Positions 49,325 through 58,867 of a DNA stretch of 58,932 bases are shown here, piece after piece. Within the stretch, counting starts at the first letter, position 1. Each line of letters begins with the position of its first letter. This stretch comes from Mesorhizobium sp. (lineage in GTDB: Bacteria > Pseudomonadota > Alphaproteobacteria > Rhizobiales > Rhizobiaceae), in contig NZ_SUGA01000035.1 of NCBI RefSeq assembly GCF_004963255.1, positions 1 to 58,932 of the forward strand, read 5' to 3'. The notes beneath the pieces are model-generated. The model worked only from the letters and a program-made list of their open reading frames with translations, ran no database searches and had not been told where the DNA came from. The position numbers were made by a program, and so were the translations under genes.

Positions 49325-50593
49325 CTAAGGCTCCAGGGCCTGCGCGGCGCGTTCCATGAGCGCGCCGCGTTCCAGGGTGAAGCCCGACGCGACCCATTCC
49401 CTTTCGAGGTTCTTCAGCGTCGCGCCAAGCTTCGGCCCCGGCGACGCCCCAAGTTCGGTCAGGTCGACGCCCTTGATCGGAAACACCGGTTTTGTCCATT
49501 TCAGCGTGAAGTTGAGCAGGCGTGAAAGGCCGCCAGCCTCCATCATTGCCTGGTTGTCTTCCACGGCACGCGTCCGCGCGGCGGCAAGCGCCAGCCGGAT
49601 GCGGTCGAGATAGCCGTCGCGATCGCCGTAATAGAGTTTCTTGGCCAGTTCGGTCTCGGTCATCTTCGCGTCCGGGGCGATGGTCAGCGCCCAGTGCCGC
49701 AGGCGAGCGGCCTCGTCATTCGAAAGCCGCAGCCGCTCGCCAAGCGTCTTCATGCGCACGGCATCGGGCGGGACGATTGCCTCGAGCCGCAGCATCGGAT
49801 CGGCGGTCCAGCCGAGATCCTTTCCGGTCCTGGCCAGGCCGTGGATGGCATCAATGCCCCATTTCTCGCTTTCCGGGAGCACGGCGGTCAGCACGCCGGC
49901 CTGGCGCATCCAGAGCAGGGCGCGCGAAGGGTCCGGAGCCGACAGCAGCTTCTTCAGTTCGGACCAGACGCGTTCGGCAGAAAGCTGGGCAAGCCCCTCC
50001 TTCAGCCTGGCGCAGGCCTTCAGGCCTTCGGCATCGGGCCGGCCGTCGCCATACCAGGCGAAGAAGCGGAAAAAGCGCAGGATGCGCAGATAATCCTCGC
50101 GGATGCGCGCCTCCGCGTCGCCGATGAAACGCAGCCGCCGCGCCTCGATATCGGCAATGCCGCCGACGAGATCGACGACCGTGCCGTCGGCTTCGGCATA
50201 GAGCGCGTTGATGGTGAAGTCGCGCCGCTCGGCGTCAAGCTTCCAGTCGCGCCCGAAAGTCACTTTCGCCCGGCGGCCGTCGGTCTCGACATCAGCGCGC
50301 AGCGTGGTGACTTCATAGGGCTTGCCGCCCGCAATCACGGTGATGGTGCCGTGTTCGATCCCTGTCGGCGCCGTCTTGAAGCCGGCCGCCTCCGCGCGCC
50401 GGATGGTCTCTTCGGGCAGTGTCGTCGCGGCGATGTCGATATCGGCCACCGGTTGGCCAAGCAGCGCATTGCGCACCGCGCCGCCGGCGACACGCGCTTC
50501 CTCGCCGCCCCGCTTCAGCGCGGCCAGCAATTGCTGCAGGGCCTTGTCGCCAAGCCAACCGGCCTGGCTCGAGAGGGACAGCTCGACGCTCAC
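49325..50593 (-). CDS. cca: CCA tRNA nucleotidyltransferase
   Basis: 422 residues, class II nucleotidyltransferase adding or repairing the 3'-CCA end of tRNA. The head domain has RVAGGAVRNALLGQPVADIDIAATTLPEE and FTINALYAEADG, then the helical body with DYLRILRFFRFFAWYG. GTG start at 50593 overlaps the NUDIX gene stop. Last of a three-gene overlapping operon. Confidence 0.93.
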   Translation of the reverse strand: MSVELSLSSQAGWLGDKALQQLLAALKRGGEEARVAGGAVRNALLGQPVADIDIAATTLPEETIRRAEAAGFKTAPTGIEHGTITVIAGGKPYEVTTLRADVETDGRRAKVTFGRDWKLDAERRDFTINALYAEADGTVVDLVGGIADIEARRLRFIGDAEARIREDYLRILRFFRFFAWYGDGRPDAEGLKACARLKEGLAQLSAERVWSELKKLLSAPDPSRALLWMRQAGVLTAVLPESEKWGIDAIHGLARTGKDLGWTADPMLRLEAIVPPDAVRMKTLGERLRLSNDEAARLRHWALTIAPDAKMTETELAKKLYYGDRDGYLDRIRLALAAARTRAVEDNQAMMEAGGLSRLLNFTLKWTKPVFPIKGVDLTELGASPGPKLGATLKNLEREWVASGFTLERGALMERAAQALEP

Positions 50594-51225
50594 GCATAAA
50601 GCCTTTCATACAGCGTGCGGATGATGCCGGCGGTGACGCCCCAGATTCGCTGGTCGCCATAGGGCATATCGTAGAAGAACCATTCGAGATCGTTCCACAT
50701 GCGGCTGTCGCGCGTGTGGTTGGCCGGGTCCATCAGGAAACTCAAGGGGACCTCGAAGGCCGCGTCGACTTCGTCGGCATTGAGCGTCAGCGAAAAGCCC
50801 GGCCGCACCACCGACAGCACCGGCACGATGCGGTAGCCGCTGCCCGACACATAATCCGGCATGCGGCCGATGATCTCGATATGGTCGCGATCGAGGCCGA
50901 TCTCCTCGAAGGTCTCCCGCAGCGCGGTCGCCTCCGGACTGGGGTCGGTCGCATCGATCGTGCCGCCTGGAAAGGCCACCTGGCCGGAATGGCTGCGCAG
51001 CTTCTCGGCGCGCTTGGTGAGCAGCACCATGGCACCCTCGGCGCGGTCGACGACCGGGATGAGCACGGCCGCGTCCCGCAGCGGCTTGACGTGCTGGAGC
51101 CTGGGATGATCGGGATTGAAGCGATGATCGCCGAAATCCTCGCCAGGAGTGATAGCGGCCTGCGCGGCGGCCCGCGCCCGGAAATCCGCGATCGAAAACG
51201 GCGCCCGCGTAACCTGGTCCATCAC
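50590..51225 (-). CDS. NUDIX hydrolase, CoA pyrophosphatase type
   Basis: 211 residues. The NUDIX box is spread as GGTIDATDPSPEATALRETFEEIGL, preceded by MVLLTKRAEKLRSHSGQVAFPGG, the UPF0035-like signature of CoA pyrophosphatases (NudL type). GTG 51225 overlaps the upstream stop; ATG 51222 is an alternative start. Stop overlaps the cca start by 4 bp. Pairing with cca is common in Rhizobiales. Confidence 0.9.
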   Translation of the reverse strand: MMDQVTRAPFSIADFRARAAAQAAITPGEDFGDHRFNPDHPRLQHVKPLRDAAVLIPVVDRAEGAMVLLTKRAEKLRSHSGQVAFPGGTIDATDPSPEATALRETFEEIGLDRDHIEIIGRMPDYVSGSGYRIVPVLSVVRPGFSLTLNADEVDAAFEVPLSFLMDPANHTRDSRMWNDLEWFFYDMPYGDQRIWGVTAGIIRTLYERLYA

Positions 51226-51866
51226 GCGCTCAGCCGTTTCAGTTTTTCGGCAGGCATGATCGGATAGACCTCGCCGCCAGAGCGGACGGCGAACATCGCC
51301 TTGCCGTCGATGTCGATCTCCTCGCCATGCGCGACCAGCTCATACATCACAGCCCGCGCCACCAGCGCCTCCAGCCGTCCGCGCACCAGCACGTAGGGTT
51401 TCAGCCCACCGGTTTCGTCCTCGTCGACGAAACGCAGCGGATGGCCGGGCCCGGCGGCGACAACGTCGCCGACATTGGTGCGGAAGGTGATGACTTGGTC
51501 GTCGCCGCTCCCGGACGCATTCATTTCGACGGCGATGAAAGGCGCGTCGACGACTCGTATTCCGACCCGCTCGACCGGGGTCACAAGATAGGTCTTTCCG
51601 TCGGCATCCTTGCGCAGCACGCTGGAAAAGAGCTGCACCAGCGGCATGCGGCCGATCGGCGTGCCGAGATAGAACCAGGTGCCGTCCGCCTTGATCTCCA
51701 TGTCGAGGTCGCCGCAGAAATCCGGATTCCAGCGCTCGACCGGCGCCGGCCCCTTGCCCGCCCGGGCCGCGCGCGAGATCAGCGCCTCAAGGCCGCGCGC
51801 CTCGGTAGCGCTCGTCAAGCTCTGCTCACCCGGGCTTTGTTCACGATGTTCGCTGCGTTCGGCCAT
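51222..51866 (-). CDS. DUF1285 domain-containing protein
   Basis: 214 residues. After a variable N-terminus (about 40 residues) it has the DUF1285 pattern: VERWNPDFCGDLDMEIKADGTWFYLGTPIGRMPLVQLFSSVLRKDADGKTYLVTPVERVGI, then APFIAVEMN. Cytosolic, function unknown. Starts at ATG 51866. First gene of the operon with NUDIX and cca; the promoter faces the MoxR operon across 154 bp. Confidence 0.87.
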   Translation of the reverse strand: MAERSEHREQSPGEQSLTSATEARGLEALISRAARAGKGPAPVERWNPDFCGDLDMEIKADGTWFYLGTPIGRMPLVQLFSSVLRKDADGKTYLVTPVERVGIRVVDAPFIAVEMNASGSGDDQVITFRTNVGDVVAAGPGHPLRFVDEDETGGLKPYVLVRGRLEALVARAVMYELVAHGEEIDIDGKAMFAVRSGGEVYPIMPAEKLKRLSA

Positions 51867-52020
51867 GGTCACGAAATAGTCACTGTTGTCCCGATTGTCA
51901 GCCTTGTCCGCCCAAGTCTGTGATTTAAGTTCAATTGCAGGCGCCAGGTGAGGCCGAATCGCGGCATTCTGCGGCATTGAGAATGCAGGCCGGTATCTCC
52001 AACCACAAGGATCGAGCGGC

Positions 52021-53025
52021 ATGAGCGTGATGATCAAGGAAAGCCCGATCAGCGAAAAAGCGATGATCGAGGAAGCTGAAAAAGCGCTGGCCGACATCTC
52101 CAGGGTCCGCGATGCGGTCGGCCGGGTGATCTTCGGCCAGGAAGCGGTCGTCGAGCGCACGCTGGTGGCGCTGCTGGCGGGCGGCCACGCGCTGCTGGTC
52201 GGCGTGCCGGGCCTCGCCAAGACCAAGCTGGTCGAAACGCTAGGCATCGTGCTCGGCCTCGATTCGCGCCGCGTCCAGTTCACGCCCGACCTGATGCCAT
52301 CCGACATCCTCGGCTCCGAGGTGATGGAGCAGGACGAGTTCGGCAAGCGCTCCTTCCGCTTCATTTCCGGGCCGATCTTCACGCAATTGCTGATGGCGGA
52401 CGAGATCAACCGCGCCTCGCCGCGCACGCAGTCCGCGCTGCTGCAGGCAATGCAGGAATATCACGTCACCATAGCCGGCGCCCGTTACGACCTGCCCTCG
52501 CCCTTTCACGTGCTGGCGACGCAGAACCCGCTGGAACAGGAAGGCACCTACCCTCTGCCCGAAGCCCAGCTCGACCGCTTCCTGATGCAGGTCGACATCC
52601 TTTATCCGGAGATCGATGCGGAGCGCCGCATCCTGCTCGAAACGACCGGTATCGACGAAGCCAAGGCCGACAAGGTGCTGCAGCCGGCGAGACTGAAGGA
52701 AATCCAGACGCTGATCCGCCGCATGCCGGTGCCGGAAAGCGTCGTCGAGGCGATCCTCAAGCTGGTGCGTTCGGCCCGGCCCGGCCAGGGCAATGCCGAG
52801 ACGGACAAGCATGTCGCCTGGGGACCGGGCCCCCGCGCCAGCCAGGCGCTGACCCTGTGCGCCCGCGCCCGCGCCCTATATGATGGAAGATTGGCGCCGT
52901 CGGTGGACGACATCCGCGCCTTGGCCGAACCGGTGCTTCAGCACCGCATGGCGCTGACGTTCGCCGCCCGCGCCGAAGGCACTTCGGTGCGCGACGTGGT
53001 GGCGAAGCTGGCAAAAGGCATCTGA
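52021..53025 (+). CDS. MoxR-family AAA+ ATPase
   Basis: 334 residues. Walker A GVPGLAKTKL (61-70), Walker B LLMADEINRASPRTQSALLQAM (Asp127, Glu128), sensor 1 ATQNPLEQEGTYPLPEAQLDRF, and the C-terminal lid. MoxR proteins are chaperones that act with VWA-domain partners to insert metals or mature complexes. Its stop overlaps the next start by one base (TGATG), opening a four-gene chain. Confidence 0.94.
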   Translation: MSVMIKESPISEKAMIEEAEKALADISRVRDAVGRVIFGQEAVVERTLVALLAGGHALLVGVPGLAKTKLVETLGIVLGLDSRRVQFTPDLMPSDILGSEVMEQDEFGKRSFRFISGPIFTQLLMADEINRASPRTQSALLQAMQEYHVTIAGARYDLPSPFHVLATQNPLEQEGTYPLPEAQLDRFLMQVDILYPEIDAERRILLETTGIDEAKADKVLQPARLKEIQTLIRRMPVPESVVEAILKLVRSARPGQGNAETDKHVAWGPGPRASQALTLCARARALYDGRLAPSVDDIRALAEPVLQHRMALTFAARAEGTSVRDVVAKLAKGI

Positions 53026-53960
53026 TGGGTCGAATAGGCGAGGTCCAGGCACCGGTTGCGACGCGCGACGCGCTCGCTCGCGGCCGGTTGCGGGCTTCAC
53101 TGGTGCCGGACCTGCTGGTCGAGGCGCGACGCATCGTCAACACGGTGATCGCCGGCTGGCACGGCCGCCGCAAGCGCGGCATCGGCGAGAATTTCTGGCA
53201 ATTCCGGCCCTATGTCGAAGGCGATTCCTCGCGCATCGACTGGCGCCGCTCGGCCAGAGACGACCATACCTATGTGCGCGACCGCGAATGGGAAGCGGCG
53301 CACACCGTCTGGCTCTGGGCCGACCCCTCGCCTTCCATGCTCTACAAATCGGCCGGCGCCGGCGTTTCCAAGGAATCGCGCGCGCTGGTGCTGGCGCTCG
53401 CCTTGGCCGAGCTTTTGTCGCGCAGTGGCGAGCGCATCGCCTGGCCGGGCCTGACCGACCCGTTCACCGCCCGCAACGGCGCCGAGCGCATCGCCGCACA
53501 GCTGAGCCACGCCGCCGCGCTGCCGGCCAAACCCGACCTGTCGGCCATCCGCCGCTTCTGCGACATCGTGCTCGTCAGCGATTTCCTCGACCCGGTCGAG
53601 GAGACCATGGCCTGGCTCGACGTGCTCGCCCGGCATGGCGTGCGCGCGCATCTGATCGAGGTCGCCGACCCGGCCGAGGAAACCTTCCCCTATGCCGGCC
53701 GCACCGAGTTCACAGATCCCGAGACCGGCGACAAGCTGACCGCCGGCCGCGCCGAGATGCTGGCCGAGGAATATCGCTTGCTCTACAGGGCTCGCCGCGA
53801 GGAGCTGGCCGCCTGGTGCAAGCGTCTCGGCTGGAGCTACACCGTCAACCACACTGACCGCCTCGCCTCCGAAGCGCTGGTGCGCATCCACATGGCGCTG
53901 ACCGTGGAAGGCGGTCATGCGGCGTCGATTGCCAATCGAGCTGGAAAGGCGGTCGCATGA
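53025..53960 (+). CDS. DUF58 domain-containing protein (VWA-like)
   Basis: 311 residues. DUF58 signature FRPYVEGDSSRIDWRRSAR (residues 61-78), followed by a VWA-like MIDAS element D100-P-S-P-S104 in LWADPSPSMLY and a later acidic site in LVSDFLDP. No membrane segment, so it is cytosolic. Predicted client or partner of the MoxR ATPase. Overlaps both neighbours: one base with moxR and 4 bp (ATGA) with the next gene. Confidence 0.92.
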   Translation: MGRIGEVQAPVATRDALARGRLRASLVPDLLVEARRIVNTVIAGWHGRRKRGIGENFWQFRPYVEGDSSRIDWRRSARDDHTYVRDREWEAAHTVWLWADPSPSMLYKSAGAGVSKESRALVLALALAELLSRSGERIAWPGLTDPFTARNGAERIAAQLSHAAALPAKPDLSAIRRFCDIVLVSDFLDPVEETMAWLDVLARHGVRAHLIEVADPAEETFPYAGRTEFTDPETGDKLTAGRAEMLAEEYRLLYRARREELAAWCKRLGWSYTVNHTDRLASEALVRIHMALTVEGGHAASIANRAGKAVA

Positions 53961-56776
53961 GCTGGCTGCCGCTTTCCTTCGGGGCGCCGATGGTTCTGTG
54001 GGGCCTCTTGGCGCTGCCGGTGATCTGGTGGCTGCTCAGGCTCACCCCGCCCAAGCCGCAGACGGAAGTTTTCCCGCCGTTGAAAATCCTGGCCCGGGTC
54101 CTCCGACGCGAGGAAACCCCGCAGCAAAGCCCGTGGTGGCTGACGCTGCTTCGGCTGCTGATGGCGGCGCTTGTCGTGATGGCGCTGGCCGAGCCGGTCT
54201 TCAATCCGCGCGAAAGGCTGCCGGCGGAAGGTTCCGCCCTGGCGCTTGTCATCGACAACAGCTGGGCAAGCGCCGCCGACTGGGGCAAGCGCGTCGCCAC
54301 CGCCGAGCGGCTGATCGCCGACGCCGGATCGAACGGCGTGCCGATCGTCATTGCCTTCACTGCCGAGAAGCCCAATGCCGAGATCGGCCCCTTCGATGCC
54401 TCGGCCGCGCTCGACCATCTGCGCGCCGCCAGGCCGCGGCCGATCCCCACCGACAGGCCCGCCGTCTATGCCCGCGTCGCCGCCGCGTTGGAGCGCCTGC
54501 CGGGTGCTAGCGTCGCGGTGCTCGCCGATGGCCTTGCCGCCAAAGGCGACGAAGCCGCTTTCAAGACGCTGCTCGAAAAGAATGCGAAGCGGGTGGTCTG
54601 GGCCACGTCCGACCGGCCCTCGGTGACCGGCCTGATTGGCGCCGACAACCAGGTCGACGGTTTCGCTTTGACCGCCATCCGCGCGCCGGGCAATCCGGCA
54701 CCGGCGCAGGTCACCGCGGGCGCCTTCGACGACAAGGGCCGCCGCATCGCCGACGCGACACTGACCTTCGCGCCGGGCGAAGCCGCCGCCACGGCGACGA
54801 TGGCGGTTCCCTTCGAGCTGCGCAACGATTTCGCCTCGATCGCGCTCGACGGCGAGCACCAGGCGGGCGCGGTGCGGGTGCTGGACGAAAGCTCGAAACG
54901 ACGCCGTGTCGGCCTGCTGTCTCAGGCCGAGGCCGACCAGGCACAGCCGCTTCTGTCGCCGCTCTACTATATCCGCCGTGCCCTGCAGCCCTTCGCCGAC
55001 CTGGTCGAGCCGTCGAGCGCCGACCTCGCCGACGCCATTCCGCAGCTTCTCGACCAGAAGCCGGCGATGATCATCATGGCCGATGTCGGCACCATCCCGG
55101 AGCAGGTCAGGCAGCGTCTGGTCGACTGGGTCGACAAGGGCGGCACGCTGGTCCGCTTTGCCGGCCCGCGTCTTGCCGCGGCCGGCAATGACGACGACCT
55201 TTTGCCGGTCCGGCTGCGCAGCGGCGAGCGGGCGCTCGGCGGCGCGCTGTCCTGGACGACACCGCAGGCGGTCACCGAATTCCCGAAGAACGGTCCCTTC
55301 GCCGATCTTTCGCCACCCTCCGAGGTGACGGTCAGCCGGCAGGTCCTGGCCGAGCCGACGCCCGACATCGTCGAGCGCACCTGGGCCACGCTTGCCGACG
55401 GCACGCCGCTGGTGACGGGCATGAAAAAGGACAAGGGCACGCTGGTGCTCTTCCATGTCACGCCCGAGGCGACCTGGTCGAACCTGCCGATCTCCGGCAC
55501 GTTCGTTGAGATGTTGCGGCGCGTCGTGCAGCTGTCGCGCAACCAGGGCGCGGCGATCGCCAATGCCGAAGCCACCGCCGCTTCGCTGGCACCCTACCGC
55601 ATGATCGGCGCCGACGGCATGCTGACGCCGCCCTCGCCCGATGCCCGGCCGCTGGTGCCCGGCGCCGGCCCGCTGCCGGTGACGCTGGAGAACCCGCCCG
55701 GCCTTTACGGCTCCGAGACGGGCGTGTTCGCGCACAATCTACTCGAGGCATCGAGCACCTTCGCGCCGCTGGTGCGCCCGCAGGTTTCGCTGCCGGTGAC
55801 CGCCATCCCCTATGCCTTCGACGAGTCGGAAAACCTCAAGGGGCCGTTGGTCGCCGTCGCGCTCCTGCTGATGGCGCTCGACACCTTGGCCGTGTTCTGG
55901 ATGGGCGGCCTGCTGGCGCGCCGGCCGCGCCGCGCGGCCGTGGCGACCACAGCCGCCGTTCTGGTCGTGCTGGGCGGCCTCTTCGGCCACGCCGATCTCG
56001 CCCGCGCCGACGATTCGAAGCCAGGCGACGCCCAGGCGATCGACGACATTTCGAAGACCCGCATCGCCTATGTCATCACCGGCGAGCCCGGCGTCGATTC
56101 GATCAGCCGTGCCGGCCTTGAAGGCCTGACCCGTTTCCTGATCGAGAAGACCGCGCTCGAGCCCGGCCCGCCGGCCGGCGTCGACATCACCAAGGACGAG
56201 CTGTCCTTCTTTCCTCTGATCTATTGGCCGATCGATGCATCGGCGCCGATGCCCAGCCAGGCGGCGATCGCCCGCATCGATGCCTATATGCAGCAGGGCG
56301 GCACGGTCCTGTTCGACACACGCGACCAGTTTTCCAATGGCATCGGCGCCGGTTCGGCAAGCCCGGCGACCGAGCGGTTGCGCGACATCCTCGCCAATCT
56401 CAACGTGCCGCCGCTGGAACCGGTGCCTTCGGACCACGTGCTGACCAAATCCTTCTTCATCCTTCCGGAGTTCCCCGGCCGCTTCAGCGGCAGCCCGCTG
56501 TGGGTTGAGGCCTCGCTCGACGCCAGCAACACCGAGAACCGCCCCGTGCGCACCGGCGACGGCGTCTCGCCGATCATGATCACCGCCAATGATTTCGCCG
56601 GCGCCTGGGCGGTCGACGAGAACGGCGATCCGATGCTGCCGACCGTGCCGCCGGACCCGATGCAGCGCGTCTATGCGCTGCGCGCCGGCGTCAACATCAT
56701 GATGTACATGCTGACCGGCAACTACAAATCCGACCAGGTGCACGTGCCCGTGCTGCTTGAACGGCTGGGGCAGTAG
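53957..56776 (+). CDS. Large membrane protein with BatA-like N-terminus and DUF4159
   Basis: 939 residues. Two N-terminal membrane helices (about 10-28 and 61-80) of BatA type, then a degenerate VWA domain with D100-N-S-W-A in place of DxSxS. A long periplasmic or cytosolic region follows, two further helices at about 630-685, and a C-terminal DUF4159 domain (about 695-939: IAYVITGEPGVDSISRAGLEGL, FFPLIYWPI, GGTVLFDTRD). The type is known from alphaproteobacteria, but no function is established. Coupled to DUF58 by overlap. Confidence 0.9.
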   Translation: MSWLPLSFGAPMVLWGLLALPVIWWLLRLTPPKPQTEVFPPLKILARVLRREETPQQSPWWLTLLRLLMAALVVMALAEPVFNPRERLPAEGSALALVIDNSWASAADWGKRVATAERLIADAGSNGVPIVIAFTAEKPNAEIGPFDASAALDHLRAARPRPIPTDRPAVYARVAAALERLPGASVAVLADGLAAKGDEAAFKTLLEKNAKRVVWATSDRPSVTGLIGADNQVDGFALTAIRAPGNPAPAQVTAGAFDDKGRRIADATLTFAPGEAAATATMAVPFELRNDFASIALDGEHQAGAVRVLDESSKRRRVGLLSQAEADQAQPLLSPLYYIRRALQPFADLVEPSSADLADAIPQLLDQKPAMIIMADVGTIPEQVRQRLVDWVDKGGTLVRFAGPRLAAAGNDDDLLPVRLRSGERALGGALSWTTPQAVTEFPKNGPFADLSPPSEVTVSRQVLAEPTPDIVERTWATLADGTPLVTGMKKDKGTLVLFHVTPEATWSNLPISGTFVEMLRRVVQLSRNQGAAIANAEATAASLAPYRMIGADGMLTPPSPDARPLVPGAGPLPVTLENPPGLYGSETGVFAHNLLEASSTFAPLVRPQVSLPVTAIPYAFDESENLKGPLVAVALLLMALDTLAVFWMGGLLARRPRRAAVATTAAVLVVLGGLFGHADLARADDSKPGDAQAIDDISKTRIAYVITGEPGVDSISRAGLEGLTRFLIEKTALEPGPPAGVDITKDELSFFPLIYWPIDASAPMPSQAAIARIDAYMQQGGTVLFDTRDQFSNGIGAGSASPATERLRDILANLNVPPLEPVPSDHVLTKSFFILPEFPGRFSGSPLWVEASLDASNTENRPVRTGDGVSPIMITANDFAGAWAVDENGDPMLPTVPPDPMQRVYALRAGVNIMMYMLTGNYKSDQVHVPVLLERLGQ

Positions 56777-56779
56777 ATC

Positions 56780-58867
56780 ATGAATTGGTCGATTTCCTTC
56801 GAACCGCTCGTCTCCTGGCCGCTCTTCGGCCTGCTCTTCGTGCCATTGCTGCTGCTGGCGCTGGTCGGCCTGTGGTTCCGCCAGCGCGGATCGGCATTGC
56901 GCTTCATCGCGCTGCTCGCGCTTGCCGCGGCTTTGCTCAACCCGGTGTTCCTCGCCGAGGAGCGCGAGGCGCTGAAGAGCGTCGTCGCCCTGATCGTCGA
57001 CCGCAGCCAGAGCCAGGATATCGGCGACCGCACTAGGCAGACCGACGAGGCGCTGGCCGGGATGCAGGAGCGTCTCGGCCGCTTCAAGCAATTCGATGTC
57101 CGGGTCGTCGAGGCCGGCAAGTCCGAAGCCGCTGACGAACGCACCGAAACCAGGCTGTTCAGCGCGTTGGAGGGGGCCTTCCGCGACGTGCCGCCGTCGC
57201 GCATCGGCGGCGCGATCATGATCACCGACGGCGAGGTGCATGACGCACCCGGCGGAACACCTGAATTCAACGCGCCGCTGCATGCGCTGATCACCGGCAG
57301 CGAGCACGAGAAGGACCGCCGCATCCGCTTCGAGAACGCGCCGCGCTTCGGCCTCGTCGGCAAGCCGCTCGACATGACCTACCGCGTCATTTCGACGGAA
57401 GGCAATGGCGCCCCGGTGGATGTGCGGGTCTCGGTCAATGGCGAGCAGGTCTCGGTCGAGCACGCGACGGTCGGCCAGCCGATGAAGCTCTCGGTCACCA
57501 TTCCCAATGCCGGTCGCAACATCGTCCAGCTCGGCATCGACCGCGAGCCCGGCGAGCTGACGGACGCCAACAACCGGGCGATCGCCCTGGTCGACGGCAT
57601 CCGCGAGAACCTGCGCGTGCTCTTGGTCTCCGGCGAGCCGCATGCCGGCGAGCGCACCTGGCGCAACCTTTTGAAGTCGGACGCGTCGGTCGATCTCGTC
57701 CACTTCACCATCTTGCGCCCGCCGGAAAAGCAGGACGGCACGCCGATCAACGAGCTGTCACTGATCGCTTTCCCGACGCGCGAGCTGTTCGTTGAGAAGA
57801 TCAAGGATTTCGACCTGATCATCTTCGACCGCTACCAGCACCGCGACGTGCTGCCGATCCTCTATTACGACTACATCTCCGAATATGTCGAAAAGGGCGG
57901 CGCGCTGCTGATTGCCGCCGGGCCCGAATATGCCGGCGAGAACTCCATCGCCCGCACCCCGCTTAATGCCGCGCTGCCGGCCATGCCGACGGGCGAAGTG
58001 GTGGACAAGGCCTTCTATCCGCGCCTGACCGATCTCGGCCAGCGCCACCCGGTGACGCGCGGGCTCGACGGCTCGGCAAGCGAGCCGCCGCATTGGAGCC
58101 GCTGGTTCCGCACCATCGGCGTCAAGAATCCGGAAGGCGAAGTGGTGATGAGGGGCGCCAACGACCGGCCCCTGCTCCTGCTCGACCGCAAGGGCGAAGG
58201 CCGGGTGGGCATGCTCTTGTCGGACCAGGGCTGGCTGTGGGCGCGCGGCTTCGAGGGCGGCGGCCCGCATGTCCAGCTCTACCGGCGCATCGCCCATTGG
58301 CTGATGAAGGAGCCAGAACTGGAAGAAGAACGGCTGACGGCCGACGGCCGCGGCATGATGCTGGAGATCCGCCGCCAGACGATGAGCGACGATCCGGGCC
58401 CCGCCCAGGTGATCACGCCCTCCGGCAAGACCGTGACGGTGAAGCTCGAGAAAGCCGAGCCCGGCATCTTCACCGGCAGCCTGCGGACCAGCGAGATCGG
58501 ACTCTACCAGATCGGCAATGGCGATCTCACCGCGCTCGCCCATGTCGGTCCGGTCAACGCGCCGGAATTCCAGGACGTGGTCTCGACAGAGGACAGGCTC
58601 AAAGCGCCGGCCGAAGCGACGGGCGGCAGCGCGCGGCGGCTGGCGCCGTCATCCACGCTCGCCAATCTCGCCGGCGGCGTGGCCCTGCCGTCGATCGTGC
58701 CGATCCGCTCTTCGGCGGCGGCTTCGGGTGACGATTGGATAGGCCTGCGCACCACCGACGACAGCACGCTCAAGGCCGTATCGCGCGTGCCGCTGTTCGG
58801 CGGCTTTCTCGGCCTCGGCCTCTTGCTGCTCGCCATCGGCTCGATGTGGTATCGCGAAGGGCGGTGA
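56780..58867 (+). CDS. Membrane protein with VWA-like domain, class I glutaminase-like region
   Basis: 695 residues. Two N-terminal helices (about 12-32 and 38-58) are followed by a VWA-like domain with an intact MIDAS start D74-R-S-Q-S78 in ALIVDRSQSQD and TDG (D150). Beta-rich segments follow, then a region resembling a glutamine amidotransferase fold (EYVEKGGALLIAAGPEYAGENSI), and a last membrane helix near 673-692. Three bases after the previous stop. It closes the visible operon; the window ends 65 bp later, so further genes may follow. Confidence 0.85.
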   Translation: MNWSISFEPLVSWPLFGLLFVPLLLLALVGLWFRQRGSALRFIALLALAAALLNPVFLAEEREALKSVVALIVDRSQSQDIGDRTRQTDEALAGMQERLGRFKQFDVRVVEAGKSEAADERTETRLFSALEGAFRDVPPSRIGGAIMITDGEVHDAPGGTPEFNAPLHALITGSEHEKDRRIRFENAPRFGLVGKPLDMTYRVISTEGNGAPVDVRVSVNGEQVSVEHATVGQPMKLSVTIPNAGRNIVQLGIDREPGELTDANNRAIALVDGIRENLRVLLVSGEPHAGERTWRNLLKSDASVDLVHFTILRPPEKQDGTPINELSLIAFPTRELFVEKIKDFDLIIFDRYQHRDVLPILYYDYISEYVEKGGALLIAAGPEYAGENSIARTPLNAALPAMPTGEVVDKAFYPRLTDLGQRHPVTRGLDGSASEPPHWSRWFRTIGVKNPEGEVVMRGANDRPLLLLDRKGEGRVGMLLSDQGWLWARGFEGGGPHVQLYRRIAHWLMKEPELEEERLTADGRGMMLEIRRQTMSDDPGPAQVITPSGKTVTVKLEKAEPGIFTGSLRTSEIGLYQIGNGDLTALAHVGPVNAPEFQDVVSTEDRLKAPAEATGGSARRLAPSSTLANLAGGVALPSIVPIRSSAAASGDDWIGLRTTDDSTLKAVSRVPLFGGFLGLGLLLLAIGSMWYREGR

